A DNA stretch of 64,000 bases from JAWKXU01 sp964468045 (GTDB lineage Bacteria > Pseudomonadota > Alphaproteobacteria > Sphingomonadales > Sphingomonadaceae): the NCBI GenBank assembly GCA_964468045.1, contig CAYXTO010000018.1:4133-68132 (forward strand), read 5' to 3'. Shown here piece after piece: positions 8,285 to 16,760 of the stretch. The notes under the pieces were generated by a model. It did not search any database. It saw only the letters and a program-made list of their open reading frames with translations, and was not told the DNA's origin. Made by a program: the position numbers and the translations under genes. Within the stretch, counting starts at the first letter, position 1. Each line of letters begins with the position of its first letter.

Positions 8285-9046
8285 ACATACCCGGCACGCC
8301 GGGTCCTTCGCGATCCGGAGCGTGCGCAGGCCGGGCTGCAGCCCATCGAGCAGATGCAGGCGGCCCCATTGCGGATCGCCCAGCGTGCTGACACCGGCCA
8401 GCAGCACCCGGATGGCGTGCAGCGCGGCAAAGCTGCCGACCCAGCCGGCCATGGCGCCCAGCATTCCGTCTTCCGCGCAGCTGTCGCAATCGTCCGTGTC
8501 GAAGGCGTCGCCGACATAGCAGCGATAGCAGGGCTGACCCGGCAAATGGCCGGCATAGGCCGCGACCTGGCCCTGGAAGCGGCCCACCGCCGCGCTGATC
8601 AGCGGAATGCGCGCGGCCACGCAGGCATCCGATACGGCGAGCCGCGTCGCGAAATTATCGCAGCCGTCCAGCACCACATCGGCGCCCGCGAGGATCCGCG
8701 CGGCATTGGCAGGGCCGATTCGCTCGATGACGGGGGTGCAGGCGAGGGAGGGGTCGAAACAGGCGACCCATTGGGCTGCCGCTTCCGCTTTCGGGCGCCC
8801 GACATCGCTGCTGGCGAAAATGGTCTGCCGCTGCAGGTTCGACGGCGCGACGCGATCGTCGTCGATCACGGTGAGGCGGCCGATCCCGGCCCCGGCCAGA
8901 TATTGCAGCGCCGGGCTGCCGATCCCCCCCGCGCCCACCAGCACGGCATGGGCGCGAGCCAGCACGACTTGCCCGGCGCCGCCGATTTCCGGAAGCACGA
9001 TATGGCGCGCAAAGCGTTCGACGCGGTCGGGGGGAAGCATGTCCAT
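8273..9046 (-). CDS. MoeB/ThiF/HesA family adenylyltransferase
   Basis: E1-like enzyme (257 aa) that adenylates the C-terminal Gly-Gly of a sulfur-carrier protein such as MoaD or ThiS. Visible: nucleotide-binding GAGGIGSP (about residues 38-45), the DDDRVAPSNLQRQ acidic/Arg motif, DGCDNFATR, and two zinc cysteine pairs (CYRC and C-terminal CRVC). There is no rhodanese domain. Without moaD or thiS beside it I cannot say whether it serves molybdopterin, thiamine or both. Confidence 0.88.
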   Translation of the reverse strand: MDMLPPDRVERFARHIVLPEIGGAGQVVLARAHAVLVGAGGIGSPALQYLAGAGIGRLTVIDDDRVAPSNLQRQTIFASSDVGRPKAEAAAQWVACFDPSLACTPVIERIGPANAARILAGADVVLDGCDNFATRLAVSDACVAARIPLISAAVGRFQGQVAAYAGHLPGQPCYRCYVGDAFDTDDCDSCAEDGMLGAMAGWVGSFAALHAIRVLLAGVSTLGDPQWGRLHLLDGLQPGLRTLRIAKDPACRVCSAG

Positions 9047-9054
9047 TCCCTAGA

Positions 9055-9098
9055 GTGATTTCGAAGCAAGTGGAATCACTTGCTGACTCGGAAATCAC
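9055..9098. repeat. Nested palindrome between dnaA and the MoeB-like gene
   Basis: Outer arms GTGATTTC (9055-9062) and GAAATCAC (9091-9098) flank a perfect inner hairpin GCAAGTG-GAAT-CACTTGC (9066-9083). No T-run follows, so this is either a weak terminator for dnaA readthrough, an RNA element before the MoeB-like gene, or a dispersed palindromic repeat. The rest of 9047-9248 shows nothing else recognisable. Confidence 0.6.
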
Positions 9099-9248
9099 GG
9101 AAAACAGGTAAATTCCAGGCTCGTTCCAGTTCAACCAGAACCGGAACAAGTCTGGCCTTGCCGCCGCCTGTGTAAAAGCCTGTGCATCACGCCGGGACAA
9201 ACCCGGCATGATCGGTTGGCTGAACGGGGGCGGACTGCGGAGAAGCGG

Positions 9249-10769
9249 TCAGCTTTCCAGTTGCCGCAGCAGGCTGCGCACGTCGCCGTCCATGTCGGCA
9301 TCGCGTTTGCGCAGGTCTTCGATCAGGCGGACCGCGTGGATCACGGTCGAATGATCGCGCCCGCCGAACTTCCGGCCGATTTCCGGATAGCTGCGCGGAG
9401 TGAGCACCTTGGCGAGATACATCGCCACCTGCCGGGGGCGCACGACGGCGCGGGCGCGGCGCTTGCTGGACATTTCCGCGCGGTCCACCCGGTAGAACTG
9501 GCAAACGGTGCGCTGGATCTCGTCGATGGTGATCCGGCGGCGATTGGCCGAAAGGATATCGGTCAGCTGCTCCTCGGCCAGTTGCAGGGAAACTTCCTGC
9601 CCCGTCAGCTGGGCATAGGCGATCAGCTTGTTGAGGCCGCCGATCAGCTCGCGAACATTGCGATTGATCGTGCGCGCCAGGAATTCGATGACATCGGAGG
9701 GCACTTCGAGCGGGGCGAACCTGCCCAGCTTGCTTTCCAGGATGGAGCGGCGCAGCTCGATGTCGGCGGGCTGGATATCCGCGACCAGGCCCATCGAAAG
9801 GCGGGAAAGCAGGCGCTGTTCCACGCCGTCCAGTGCTTGCGGCGCGCGGTCGGCGGCAAAGACCAGGCGCTTGCCTTCGGCCAGCAGCGCGTCGATCGTG
9901 TACAGCAGTTCTTCCTGCGCGCTCGCCTTGCCGATGATGAACTGGATATCGTCCACCAGCAGCAGGTCGAAGCCGCGCAGCCGGGCCTTGAACTCGATCA
10001 TCTGGTTCTGGCGCAGCGCCTGGACGAATTCCACCATGAACCGCTCGGCCGAGCAGTAGAAGATCCGGGCGCGGGGATGGTTGGAAAGATAGGCATGGCC
10101 GATCGCATGCAGCAGGTGGGTCTTGCCCTGGCCGGTCGACGCCTTGAGATAGAGCGGGGAGAATTGTGGCGCTTCCTGCTTCGCCATGCGCTCGGCCGCA
10201 TTGAACGCCAGCACGTTCGACTTGCCGGTGATGAAGGCCAGGAACGTCAGCGAGGGGTCGAGGCCGACCGAGGATGTGAAGCCCTGCGCGCCGATCGTAT
10301 CGGCTGCCAGCGCGATCGCGCTGGCTTCGGTTCCATCGTTGGCGGGATGGCGGCCCATGTCCATGCCCCCATCGCCCCGCAGCCGCAGCTCCTGCATCTG
10401 GCGGCGTCCGGGATGCACGGCGATTCGCACATGCTTCACTTCGGAACGGGCGATCTTCCACGCCAGCGAAAGCCGGTCGGCGAAGCGATCCGCCACCCAG
10501 TTGGCCGAGAATTCCGTGGGCAGGAACAGGTCGAGCGTGCCGGTTTCATCGCAGAAGGTGCCGAGCTGGATCGGCTTGATCCATTGGCTATGCAATTGAT
10601 GCCCCAGATCCTTGCGCAAGCCCTGGCTGATATCCGCCCAATCGGCGGCCAGATTTACGGCTTCCTGGTCTTCCACCTTATTACCTTCCGCCGTCTTGCG
10701 CCGTTCGACCGTCACTCGATCCCCTTTGGAGCCTGTCCTCGCCATCTCGATATTAAGCCCCCGTCCCAT
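9249..10769 (-). CDS. dnaA: Chromosomal replication initiator DnaA
   Basis: Initiator protein that binds oriC and melts DNA. From the ATG at 10769 it has 506 residues: N-terminal helicase-loading domain I, a linker, AAA+ core with Walker A STGQGKTH (211-218) and Walker B LLLVDDIQF (about 269-277), and the C-terminal DnaA-box-binding signature GGRDHSTVIHAVRLIE. GGGGGG is 8 nt before 10769; a second ATG at 10745 is possible, and an in-frame extension to 10859 has no homologue-like sequence. Downstream of rpsT on the same strand. Confidence 0.96.
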   Translation of the reverse strand: MGRGLNIEMARTGSKGDRVTVERRKTAEGNKVEDQEAVNLAADWADISQGLRKDLGHQLHSQWIKPIQLGTFCDETGTLDLFLPTEFSANWVADRFADRLSLAWKIARSEVKHVRIAVHPGRRQMQELRLRGDGGMDMGRHPANDGTEASAIALAADTIGAQGFTSSVGLDPSLTFLAFITGKSNVLAFNAAERMAKQEAPQFSPLYLKASTGQGKTHLLHAIGHAYLSNHPRARIFYCSAERFMVEFVQALRQNQMIEFKARLRGFDLLLVDDIQFIIGKASAQEELLYTIDALLAEGKRLVFAADRAPQALDGVEQRLLSRLSMGLVADIQPADIELRRSILESKLGRFAPLEVPSDVIEFLARTINRNVRELIGGLNKLIAYAQLTGQEVSLQLAEEQLTDILSANRRRITIDEIQRTVCQFYRVDRAEMSSKRRARAVVRPRQVAMYLAKVLTPRSYPEIGRKFGGRDHSTVIHAVRLIEDLRKRDADMDGDVRSLLRQLES

Positions 10770-11122
10770 TTCAGCTACCCCCCGGTCGCTGCACGTCGTC
10801 CGAATTCGGGCACGCCAGAACATTGACCGGAAACCATGCGATTTCCAACCCCAGACCAACCCGATTCAATCCTGTGAGCACCCTGGCTAGCCGCCCCGGA
10901 TGCGAGAGGGATTTATGAAGTAGTTTTCCCTCGGAGCAAGACCTGCCCGGAAAAAAAACTGAAATAATTCGATTGACTCACGGCAAGGGCAGGCGCTGCG
11001 TCTAAACCATTATTATGAATGACTTTTCCCTGCAAAGCTCGGCGAATCGCGGTGATTCCTCATGTTGCAGGAAGAAGTCGCTTTTGCGTCTCGCGTGTGC
11101 GGTAGAATGCTTTGCAAATGCG
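10770..11122. other. Non-coding dnaA upstream region
   Basis: No gene seen. It contains a run of eight A residues followed by an AT-rich patch around 10952-10970 and the sequence TATTATGAATGAC near 11010. I looked for TTATCCACA-type DnaA boxes and found none convincing, so this is not evidence for oriC. It should hold the dnaA promoter. Confidence 0.4.
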
Positions 11123-11156
11123 AACGGGGCCGACGCTTTGCAGCGCCGGCCCCGTT
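11123..11156 (-). terminator. Hairpin after rpsT
   Basis: Long stem AACGGGGCCG-x-CGC / GCG-x-CGGCCCCGTT with a short TTTGCA loop, 39 bp beyond the rpsT stop. It lacks a clean U-tract, so it may be a weak terminator or attenuator regulating readthrough into dnaA. Confidence 0.55.
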
Positions 11157-11194
11157 CCTATTTGGTTCCTGCCCGAGAGGGCAAAAGATGCGAA

Positions 11195-11455
11195 TCAGAG
11201 AGCGGCGACGCGCTTGCTGAGCCGGGAGATCTTGCGCGCCACGGTATTCTTGTGGAGCACGCCCCGGGCGATGCCGCGCGCGAGTTCCGGCTGGGCGGCC
11301 CGCAACGCTTCCTGGGCGGCAGTCTTGTCGCCGCCGGCGATCGCGGTTTCCACCTTCTTCACGAAGTGGCGGATACGGCTGATGCGGGCGCCATTGATTT
11401 CTGCGCGGCGGTCGTTGCGGCGGATGCGCTTGCGGGCTTGCGGCGTATTGGCCAT
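11195..11455 (-). CDS. rpsT: 30S ribosomal protein S20
   Basis: An 86-residue basic protein of the small subunit, starting MANTPQARKRIRRNDRR and ending in the typical HKNTVARKISRLSKRVA. The start at 11455 gives the family length; the in-frame extension to 11491 is non-homologous. Placed just upstream of dnaA on the same strand, as in many alphaproteobacteria. Confidence 0.97.
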   Translation of the reverse strand: MANTPQARKRIRRNDRRAEINGARISRIRHFVKKVETAIAGGDKTAAQEALRAAQPELARGIARGVLHKNTVARKISRLSKRVAAL

Positions 11456-11647
11456 AAAGTTGTTAGACCTCTGTCCTCTGTCGGGCCGCAAGGCGGCTTA
11501 AATCGTGCGGAAAAGGCGGGCAAGGCTCGCCGGAAAGCGCGGCCCTTACCGGTGGGCGCCCGAATCGTCAAGCCGATAAGCCGCAGGTTTACGTCGAAGT
11601 AGGGTCTTCGGGTCAGAACGCGGGGCGGGATCGATCTGGGAGGGTTC

Positions 11648-12964
11648 ATGACGTTCGACAAGGTTCTCGCGCTCGCCGCGGCGCTGTCGGCAGCGGGGCC
11701 GGCGATCGGGCAGGAAGCGGTGGAAGCGGTCCAGACGAGCGACGGCCAGGTCCAGCTCCTGCCGGCCGACGCCGACGCCGATGCCGGCGTGCTGCGGCAG
11801 CAGGCGATCGAGGGCATCAACGCCTTCTCGCTCGACCTCTATCGCCGGACGCTGCCGGCGGGCGGGAATCACTTCCTTTCGCCGGCCAGCGTCTCGGTCG
11901 CGATGGGCCTGGCCTATCGCGGCGCGCGGGGGACGACCGCGGAAGAACTCGACAGGACGATGCATTTCGGCCGGCCGCCGCGGGATTACCTGCGCGCCAA
12001 CGGCTATGTCCTGGACACCATGGACCTGTCGGGGCCGGGGCGCGAACTGCGCACGGCCAACGCGCTCTGGTTGCAGGAAGGCATGCCGCTCGACCCCGGC
12101 TTCGCGGCAGACATCGCCAGCCACGCCCGAGCCGGCATGCAGAGGGTCAACTTCCGCAAGGATCCCGACGCCGCCCGCGTCCTGGTCAACCAATGGGTGG
12201 CCGGCAGGACGCGCGACCGGATCACCGGCCTGCTGGAGCCTGCCGACGTGACCAAGTACACGCGCGCGATTCTGGTCAATGCGATCTACTGGAAAGGCGC
12301 CTGGAACAGGCCCTTCGACAAGGCGGCGACACGGCCGGAACCCTTCACCCTGCTCGGCGGCGAAAAGCGCGAGGTTCCGCTGATGAACCAGCGGGCCCAT
12401 TTCCAGGTCGCCGAGCGGCGCGGGACGAAGGCGATCCTGCTGCCGTACGCCGGCCAGGAGATCGAGATGGCGGTGTTCCTGCCGTCTTCACCCAAGGGCC
12501 TCCCCCGGTTCGAGGCGAAGCTCACCGCGGCCGAACTATCGCGGTTCCTCCATGATCTCACCATGGCGCGACCGCGCGAGACGATCCTGACCCTCCCCAG
12601 GATGCATGTCGAATGGCGCGAGGATCTGAAGGACAGCCTGAAAGCGATGGGCGCGCCGACCGCCTTCTCGGATAACGCCGATTTCCTCGGTATGGCCAGC
12701 CCTGATTATCCGGGCGAACTGGAGAACGCGGTCGGCTTCAAGATCGCCCACGTCATCCACAAGACCTATCTGGACGTGGACGAGATCGGCTCCGAGGCCG
12801 TGGCGGCGACCGCGGTCGTTTCGGACATCGTCATCAGCAGCCGGGGCCAGGCGCCGCCCCCGCCGCCGCCTTTCGTCTTCCGTGCGGACAAGCCGTTCCT
12901 GTTCCTGCTGCGCGACCGGCGGACCGGGCTGATCCTGTTCATGGGGCGCTACGTGGCGCCCTGA
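11648..12964 (+). CDS. Serpin-family serine protease inhibitor, exported
   Basis: A 438-residue serpin with an N-terminal signal peptide (about residues 1-21, cleavage near AIGQ). The fold signatures are present: NHFLSPASVSVAMGLAYRGARG, NAIYWKGAWNRPF, and the C-terminal FRADKPFLFLLRDRRTG. The hinge EIGSEAVAATA (379-389) keeps small residues at P12-P9, so it should be inhibitory. Counting from the hinge glycine as P15 places P1 at Val395, suggesting elastase-like targets (inference). A hexaproline stretch follows the reactive loop. GGGAGGG is 4 nt before the ATG. It interrupts the usual rpsT-mutM neighbourhood. Confidence 0.92.
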   Translation: MTFDKVLALAAALSAAGPAIGQEAVEAVQTSDGQVQLLPADADADAGVLRQQAIEGINAFSLDLYRRTLPAGGNHFLSPASVSVAMGLAYRGARGTTAEELDRTMHFGRPPRDYLRANGYVLDTMDLSGPGRELRTANALWLQEGMPLDPGFAADIASHARAGMQRVNFRKDPDAARVLVNQWVAGRTRDRITGLLEPADVTKYTRAILVNAIYWKGAWNRPFDKAATRPEPFTLLGGEKREVPLMNQRAHFQVAERRGTKAILLPYAGQEIEMAVFLPSSPKGLPRFEAKLTAAELSRFLHDLTMARPRETILTLPRMHVEWREDLKDSLKAMGAPTAFSDNADFLGMASPDYPGELENAVGFKIAHVIHKTYLDVDEIGSEAVAATAVVSDIVISSRGQAPPPPPPFVFRADKPFLFLLRDRRTGLILFMGRYVAP

Positions 12965-12992
12965 TGCCGTCTTATTCTGGCCTATTTCCGGC

Positions 12993-13805
12993 CTATTTCT
13001 GGCATTTCGGGCACCACCAGGTGCTCCGTCCGCCCTGGGCGAAGCGTTCCACCGCTCCTCCGCAGGCGCAAGGCTGTCCTTCCCGGCCATAGACTCGCCA
13101 GTCCTTCGCGAAATAGCCGAGCTCGCCGTCGGGCTGGACATAATCGCGGATGGTGGAGCCGCCCGCCGCGATCGCTTCGGCCAGCACCGCCTTGATGGCG
13201 GGCACCAGCCGCTCCAGCGCGGCCCGGCTTATCCAGCCACCCGGCTTATCGGGCTTGATGCCGGCGCGGTGGAGCGCTTCGCAGACATAGATGTTGCCCA
13301 GGCCCGCCACGATCCGCTGGTCGAGCAGCAGCAGCTTGATCGCGGATTCGCGGCCCGCCAGCGCACGGTGCAGACCGGCGGCGTTGAATTCCTCCCCCAG
13401 CGGTTCCGGCCCCAGTGCGGCGAATGGCTGGAAGCTGTCGAGCGCCGCCGTGTCGACCAGATCGACCGAGCCGAACCGGCGGGGGTCGTTCAAGGCCAGC
13501 ACATGGCCGGATGCCGTTTCGAGCAGCAGGTGATCGTGCTTGTCCGGCTGTTCAGGATCGACCCGCCAGCGCCCGCTCATCCCCAGGTGGAAGATCGCCG
13601 TGCTGTCCCGGTCGGTGTGGATCAGGCCGTATTTCGCGCGCCGGCCCAGGCCGGTGACGGTCGCGCCGGTCAGCGCCTGGACCAGCCCGGGCGGGAAGGG
13701 GCGGCGCAGGTCGGGGCGATTGATGCGTACGCTTGCCAGCCGTTCGCCGGCCAGGATGCGCGAGAGACCCCGGACTGTGGTTTCGACTTCTGGCAACTCT
13801 GGCAT
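12993..13805 (-). CDS. mutM: Formamidopyrimidine-DNA glycosylase
   Basis: Removes 8-oxoguanine and FapyG. The 270-residue protein begins with the catalytic MPELPEVE (Pro as nucleophile after Met removal, Glu), has the conserved RRAKYGLI lysine, the H2TH region LDQRIVAGLGNIYVCEALHRAGI and a C-terminal zinc finger. The first zinc half is C-A-C (PCACGG), one residue shorter than the common C-x2-C; the second half is CPKC. Convergent with the serpin gene. Confidence 0.95.
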   Translation of the reverse strand: MPELPEVETTVRGLSRILAGERLASVRINRPDLRRPFPPGLVQALTGATVTGLGRRAKYGLIHTDRDSTAIFHLGMSGRWRVDPEQPDKHDHLLLETASGHVLALNDPRRFGSVDLVDTAALDSFQPFAALGPEPLGEEFNAAGLHRALAGRESAIKLLLLDQRIVAGLGNIYVCEALHRAGIKPDKPGGWISRAALERLVPAIKAVLAEAIAAGGSTIRDYVQPDGELGYFAKDWRVYGREGQPCACGGAVERFAQGGRSTWWCPKCQK

Positions 13806-13944
13806 GGGTGCTTCCTATCCCGAGGTTGGAGCGGTGTCATCACGCGTCTGCGTGCGGTTGGTGCCGTTCTGTCCCGTTCAGGCCCCTTTATGGTTCATCA
13901 ACCTAGAGCTTTGCCCGGCGCGCAATTGCCCCTAAAGCGCCCTC

Positions 13945-14676
13945 ATGACCGACAGTGTTTCCTTCGGCTACGAAGAGGTTAGCCCCCAGGAAAAGACCGC
14001 CCGGGTGGGCGAGGTCTTCTCCAGCGTCGCCCGCAAATACGACATCATGAACGATGCGATGTCGGGCGGGATGCATCGGCTCTGGAAGGACCGTTTCGTG
14101 CGCCGGGTGAAGCCGCGGCCGGGTGAGCAGATCCTCGATATGGCGGGCGGGACCGGCGATATCGCCTTTCGTCTGGCGGCGCGCGGGGCCATCGTGACGG
14201 TGGCGGACATCAACCAGGACATGCTGGATGTGGGGATCGAACGCGCGATGGATCGCGGGCTCGACAGCCTCGTCTGGTCCCGCCAGAACGCGGAGAAACT
14301 GTCGTTCCCGGACCGCTTCTTCGATGCCTATACCATCGCCTTCGGTATCAGGAACGTCACCCATATCGAGAATGCGCTGGCCGAGGCTTTCCGCGTTCTG
14401 CGCCATGGCGGGCGCTTCTTCTGCCTTGAGTTTTCGACCACCCAGTGGCCGGGATTCAAGGAAGCCTACGATCTTTATTCGCATCGGCTGGTGCCCCGCA
14501 TGGGCCAGGCGATCGCGGGGGATGCCGATTCCTACCGCTACCTGATCGAATCCATTCGGCGCTTCCCGACCATGCCGCAATTTGAGGCGATGATCGCGCG
14601 GGCCGGGTTCGGGCGGACCCGTGTCGAGCCGATCATCGGCGGGCTGGTGGCGATTCATTCCGGCTGGAAGATCTGA
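13945..14676 (+). CDS. ubiE: Ubiquinone/menaquinone C-methyltransferase UbiE
   Basis: SAM-dependent C-methyltransferase of ubiquinone synthesis, 243 aa. Family motif VFSSVARKYDIMNDAMSGG near residues 24-42, SAM-binding LDMAGGTGDIAF (class I motif I), and the conserved FSTTQWPGFKEAYDLYS and DSYRYLIESIRRFP regions. Followed 4 bp later by ubiB; the two form an operon. Confidence 0.97.
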   Translation: MTDSVSFGYEEVSPQEKTARVGEVFSSVARKYDIMNDAMSGGMHRLWKDRFVRRVKPRPGEQILDMAGGTGDIAFRLAARGAIVTVADINQDMLDVGIERAMDRGLDSLVWSRQNAEKLSFPDRFFDAYTIAFGIRNVTHIENALAEAFRVLRHGGRFFCLEFSTTQWPGFKEAYDLYSHRLVPRMGQAIAGDADSYRYLIESIRRFPTMPQFEAMIARAGFGRTRVEPIIGGLVAIHSGWKI

Positions 14677-14680
14677 GGAC

Positions 14681-16234
14681 GTGACCGGTCCAGCGATGCA
14701 TATCCTGCGCCTTCTGAAATGGGGGCGCACTCTCGCCAGGCATGGGGCGCTGCGCGGGATAGAGCGCGATCCCAATACCCCGCCGCAGGTCCGCCGGCTG
14801 GCGCGGGTCGCCCGCTTCGGGACATTCCAGCCCGTTGTTCCGGATTATGCCGGTGCGTTCCAGAATATCGGTCCCGCGGCGATCAAGCTGGGCCAGACAT
14901 TGGCGACAAGACCGGATCTGGTGGGCGACGAGGCCGCACGGAACCTGCTTTTGCTGCAGGACAGCCTGCCGCCGGTCCCGTTCGCGGCAATCCGGCAGGA
15001 AATCGAACGCAGCTTCGGGCGTCCGCTGGAAGACCTGTTCCTGTCGATCGATCCGGACCCGGTCGGCGCCGCTTCGATCGCGCAGGTCCATCGCGCTGTC
15101 ACCAGCGAGGGCCGGGACGTGGCGGTGAAGGTGCTGCGGCCCGGCATAAGGGAGCGTTTTGCCCGCGATATCGCGACCTATGAATGGGCGGCCGCGCATC
15201 TCGAGGCGCTGGGTGGAGAGGCGGAGCGGCTGCGGCCCCGCCTCACCATCGCGAACTTCAAGCGCTGGACCAACCGGGAGCTCGACCTGCGGCGGGAAGC
15301 GGCCTCGGCCAGCGAGCTGGACGGGGCGATGAAGGGATTCGAGGGATATGCCATTCCTTCGATCGACTGGGATCGCACTAACGGCCGGGTGATGACGATC
15401 GAATGGATCGACGGCATCAAGATCAGCGATACGGAAGCGCTGAAGGCCGCGGGGCATGACCTGCCTGTCCTGGCGAGCCGTCTGGTCCTGGCCTTCCTGA
15501 CCCAGGCAATCAGCGCCGGTTTCTTCCATGCCGACATGCATCAGGGCAATCTGTTCGTGCGCCCCGATGGCACGATCGTGGCCATCGATTTCGGCATCAT
15601 GGGCCGGATCGACAAGCGCGCGCGGCAATGGCTGGCCGAAATCCTCTATGGCCTCACCACGGGCGATTACCGGCGGGTCGCGGAGATCCATTTCGAGGCG
15701 CAATATGTGCCGTCCTACCATTCGGTCGACGAATTCGCGACCGCCTTGCGGGCGGTGGGCGAGCCGATGCGCGGCAAGCCGGTCAGCGAATTGTCCGTCG
15801 GCCAGATGCTGGACGGGCTGTTCGCCATCACCCGCGATTTCGACATGCAGACCCAGCCCCATCTGCTGCTGCTGCAGAAGACCATGGTGATGGTGGAGGG
15901 CATCGCGACCCAGCTCGATCCCCGAATCAATATGTGGGACGTGTCCGCGCCTTACGTGCGGGCCTGGATTCGCGATGAGTTGGGGCCGGAAGCGGCGCTG
16001 GCCGATCGCCTGCGCGAAGACACCAGGACCCTGCTGCGGATTCCGGATCTTATCCGTCGTCTGGAGGAGAGGTTCCCGCCCCGGGGCGGCGCCCCCGATC
16101 CCCCGCCCTTGCCCCATGTTCCGCTGATGTGGGAATCGCGCGCGCGCAGGAGCGCGGTCTGGGCAGGCTATCTGCTTTCGGCACTGGCAGGCGCAGGAAT
16201 TGTCGCGCTGGCCGGCCGTCTGGAATGGCTTTAG
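14681..16234 (+). CDS. ubiB: Ubiquinone biosynthesis protein UbiB (ABC1/ADCK atypical kinase)
   Basis: A 517-residue member of the UbiB kinase-like family needed for ubiquinone hydroxylation steps. Visible: KxGQ motif AIKLGQTLATRPDL, QDSLPPVP, Ala-rich nucleotide loop GAASIAQVHRA, VAVKVLRPG with the lysine, catalytic-loop FHADMHQGN, and IDFGIMGR. A C-terminal hydrophobic helix (GYLLSALAGAGIVALAG) anchors it in the membrane. GTG at 14681 has GAGG 4 nt upstream and fits homologues; the ATG at 14696 lacks one. coaBC and dut lie downstream, the usual alphaproteobacterial order. Confidence 0.94.
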   Translation: MTGPAMHILRLLKWGRTLARHGALRGIERDPNTPPQVRRLARVARFGTFQPVVPDYAGAFQNIGPAAIKLGQTLATRPDLVGDEAARNLLLLQDSLPPVPFAAIRQEIERSFGRPLEDLFLSIDPDPVGAASIAQVHRAVTSEGRDVAVKVLRPGIRERFARDIATYEWAAAHLEALGGEAERLRPRLTIANFKRWTNRELDLRREAASASELDGAMKGFEGYAIPSIDWDRTNGRVMTIEWIDGIKISDTEALKAAGHDLPVLASRLVLAFLTQAISAGFFHADMHQGNLFVRPDGTIVAIDFGIMGRIDKRARQWLAEILYGLTTGDYRRVAEIHFEAQYVPSYHSVDEFATALRAVGEPMRGKPVSELSVGQMLDGLFAITRDFDMQTQPHLLLLQKTMVMVEGIATQLDPRINMWDVSAPYVRAWIRDELGPEAALADRLREDTRTLLRIPDLIRRLEERFPPRGGAPDPPPLPHVPLMWESRARRSAVWAGYLLSALAGAGIVALAGRLEWL

Positions 16235-16265
16235 GAGCCGGTGCCTGCGGTGGATGGGCCGCAGT

Positions 16266-16664
16266 CTATTCCCCAACATCCTGCACGCGGTGATGCGGCA
16301 GCAGGTTGCGGGCGACCATCAGCAGGACGAAAATCGCCGCTTCGATCAGGATCGGGCGATAGAACCCCAGGAAAGCGCCGTCTGTCGCCGCGCTGACCAG
16401 CCTGCCGATGATCGCCAGCCCCATCATGATCGCGGGGACGAGCAGAATATCCCCACTGCGCTTCCAGGCGCCCCACATCATGCAGATCCCGGCGACGCCG
16501 AAGAAGGACAGCAGATCGGCGCGCAGCGTTGCGCTGCCAAGAGGATTGGTGGCGGCAAGGCCCAGGGTGGCGGCGGTTTCAACCGGTTGCAGCAGGAAGC
16601 CGAGGCCGAACAGGATGAAGAACAATCCGCTGGCAAAGATGAGTGCGGTCAGCACAAGTCGCAT
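16266..16664 (-). CDS. Four-helix membrane protein (DUF4345-like)
   Basis: A 132-residue protein with four hydrophobic segments (roughly residues 4-25, 48-68, 74-95, 103-122) and little loop sequence; it resembles DUF4345-type small membrane proteins by layout, not by a firm motif. Function unknown. Inserted on the opposite strand between ubiB and coaBC, with AGGAGGGG 4 nt before its ATG. Confidence 0.75.
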   Translation of the reverse strand: MRLVLTALIFASGLFFILFGLGFLLQPVETAATLGLAATNPLGSATLRADLLSFFGVAGICMMWGAWKRSGDILLVPAIMMGLAIIGRLVSAATDGAFLGFYRPILIEAAIFVLLMVARNLLPHHRVQDVGE

Positions 16665-16760
16665 GATGAGAACCCCTCCTGGTTGAAGAAAAATACTCGG
16701 CCTTTAACCATGTTAAGTAAAGCGGTTGCGTGAATTGCCGCGCCACTGCAAAAACCCGTC

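Noticed and set aside
9216..10826. 536-codon open frame antisense to dnaA
   Set aside because: Shadow of dnaA; low-complexity charged translation, no recognisable motif.
10860..11194. Possible oriC next to dnaA
   Set aside because: No cluster of TTATCCACA-type boxes was seen; in alphaproteobacteria the origin is often not beside dnaA.
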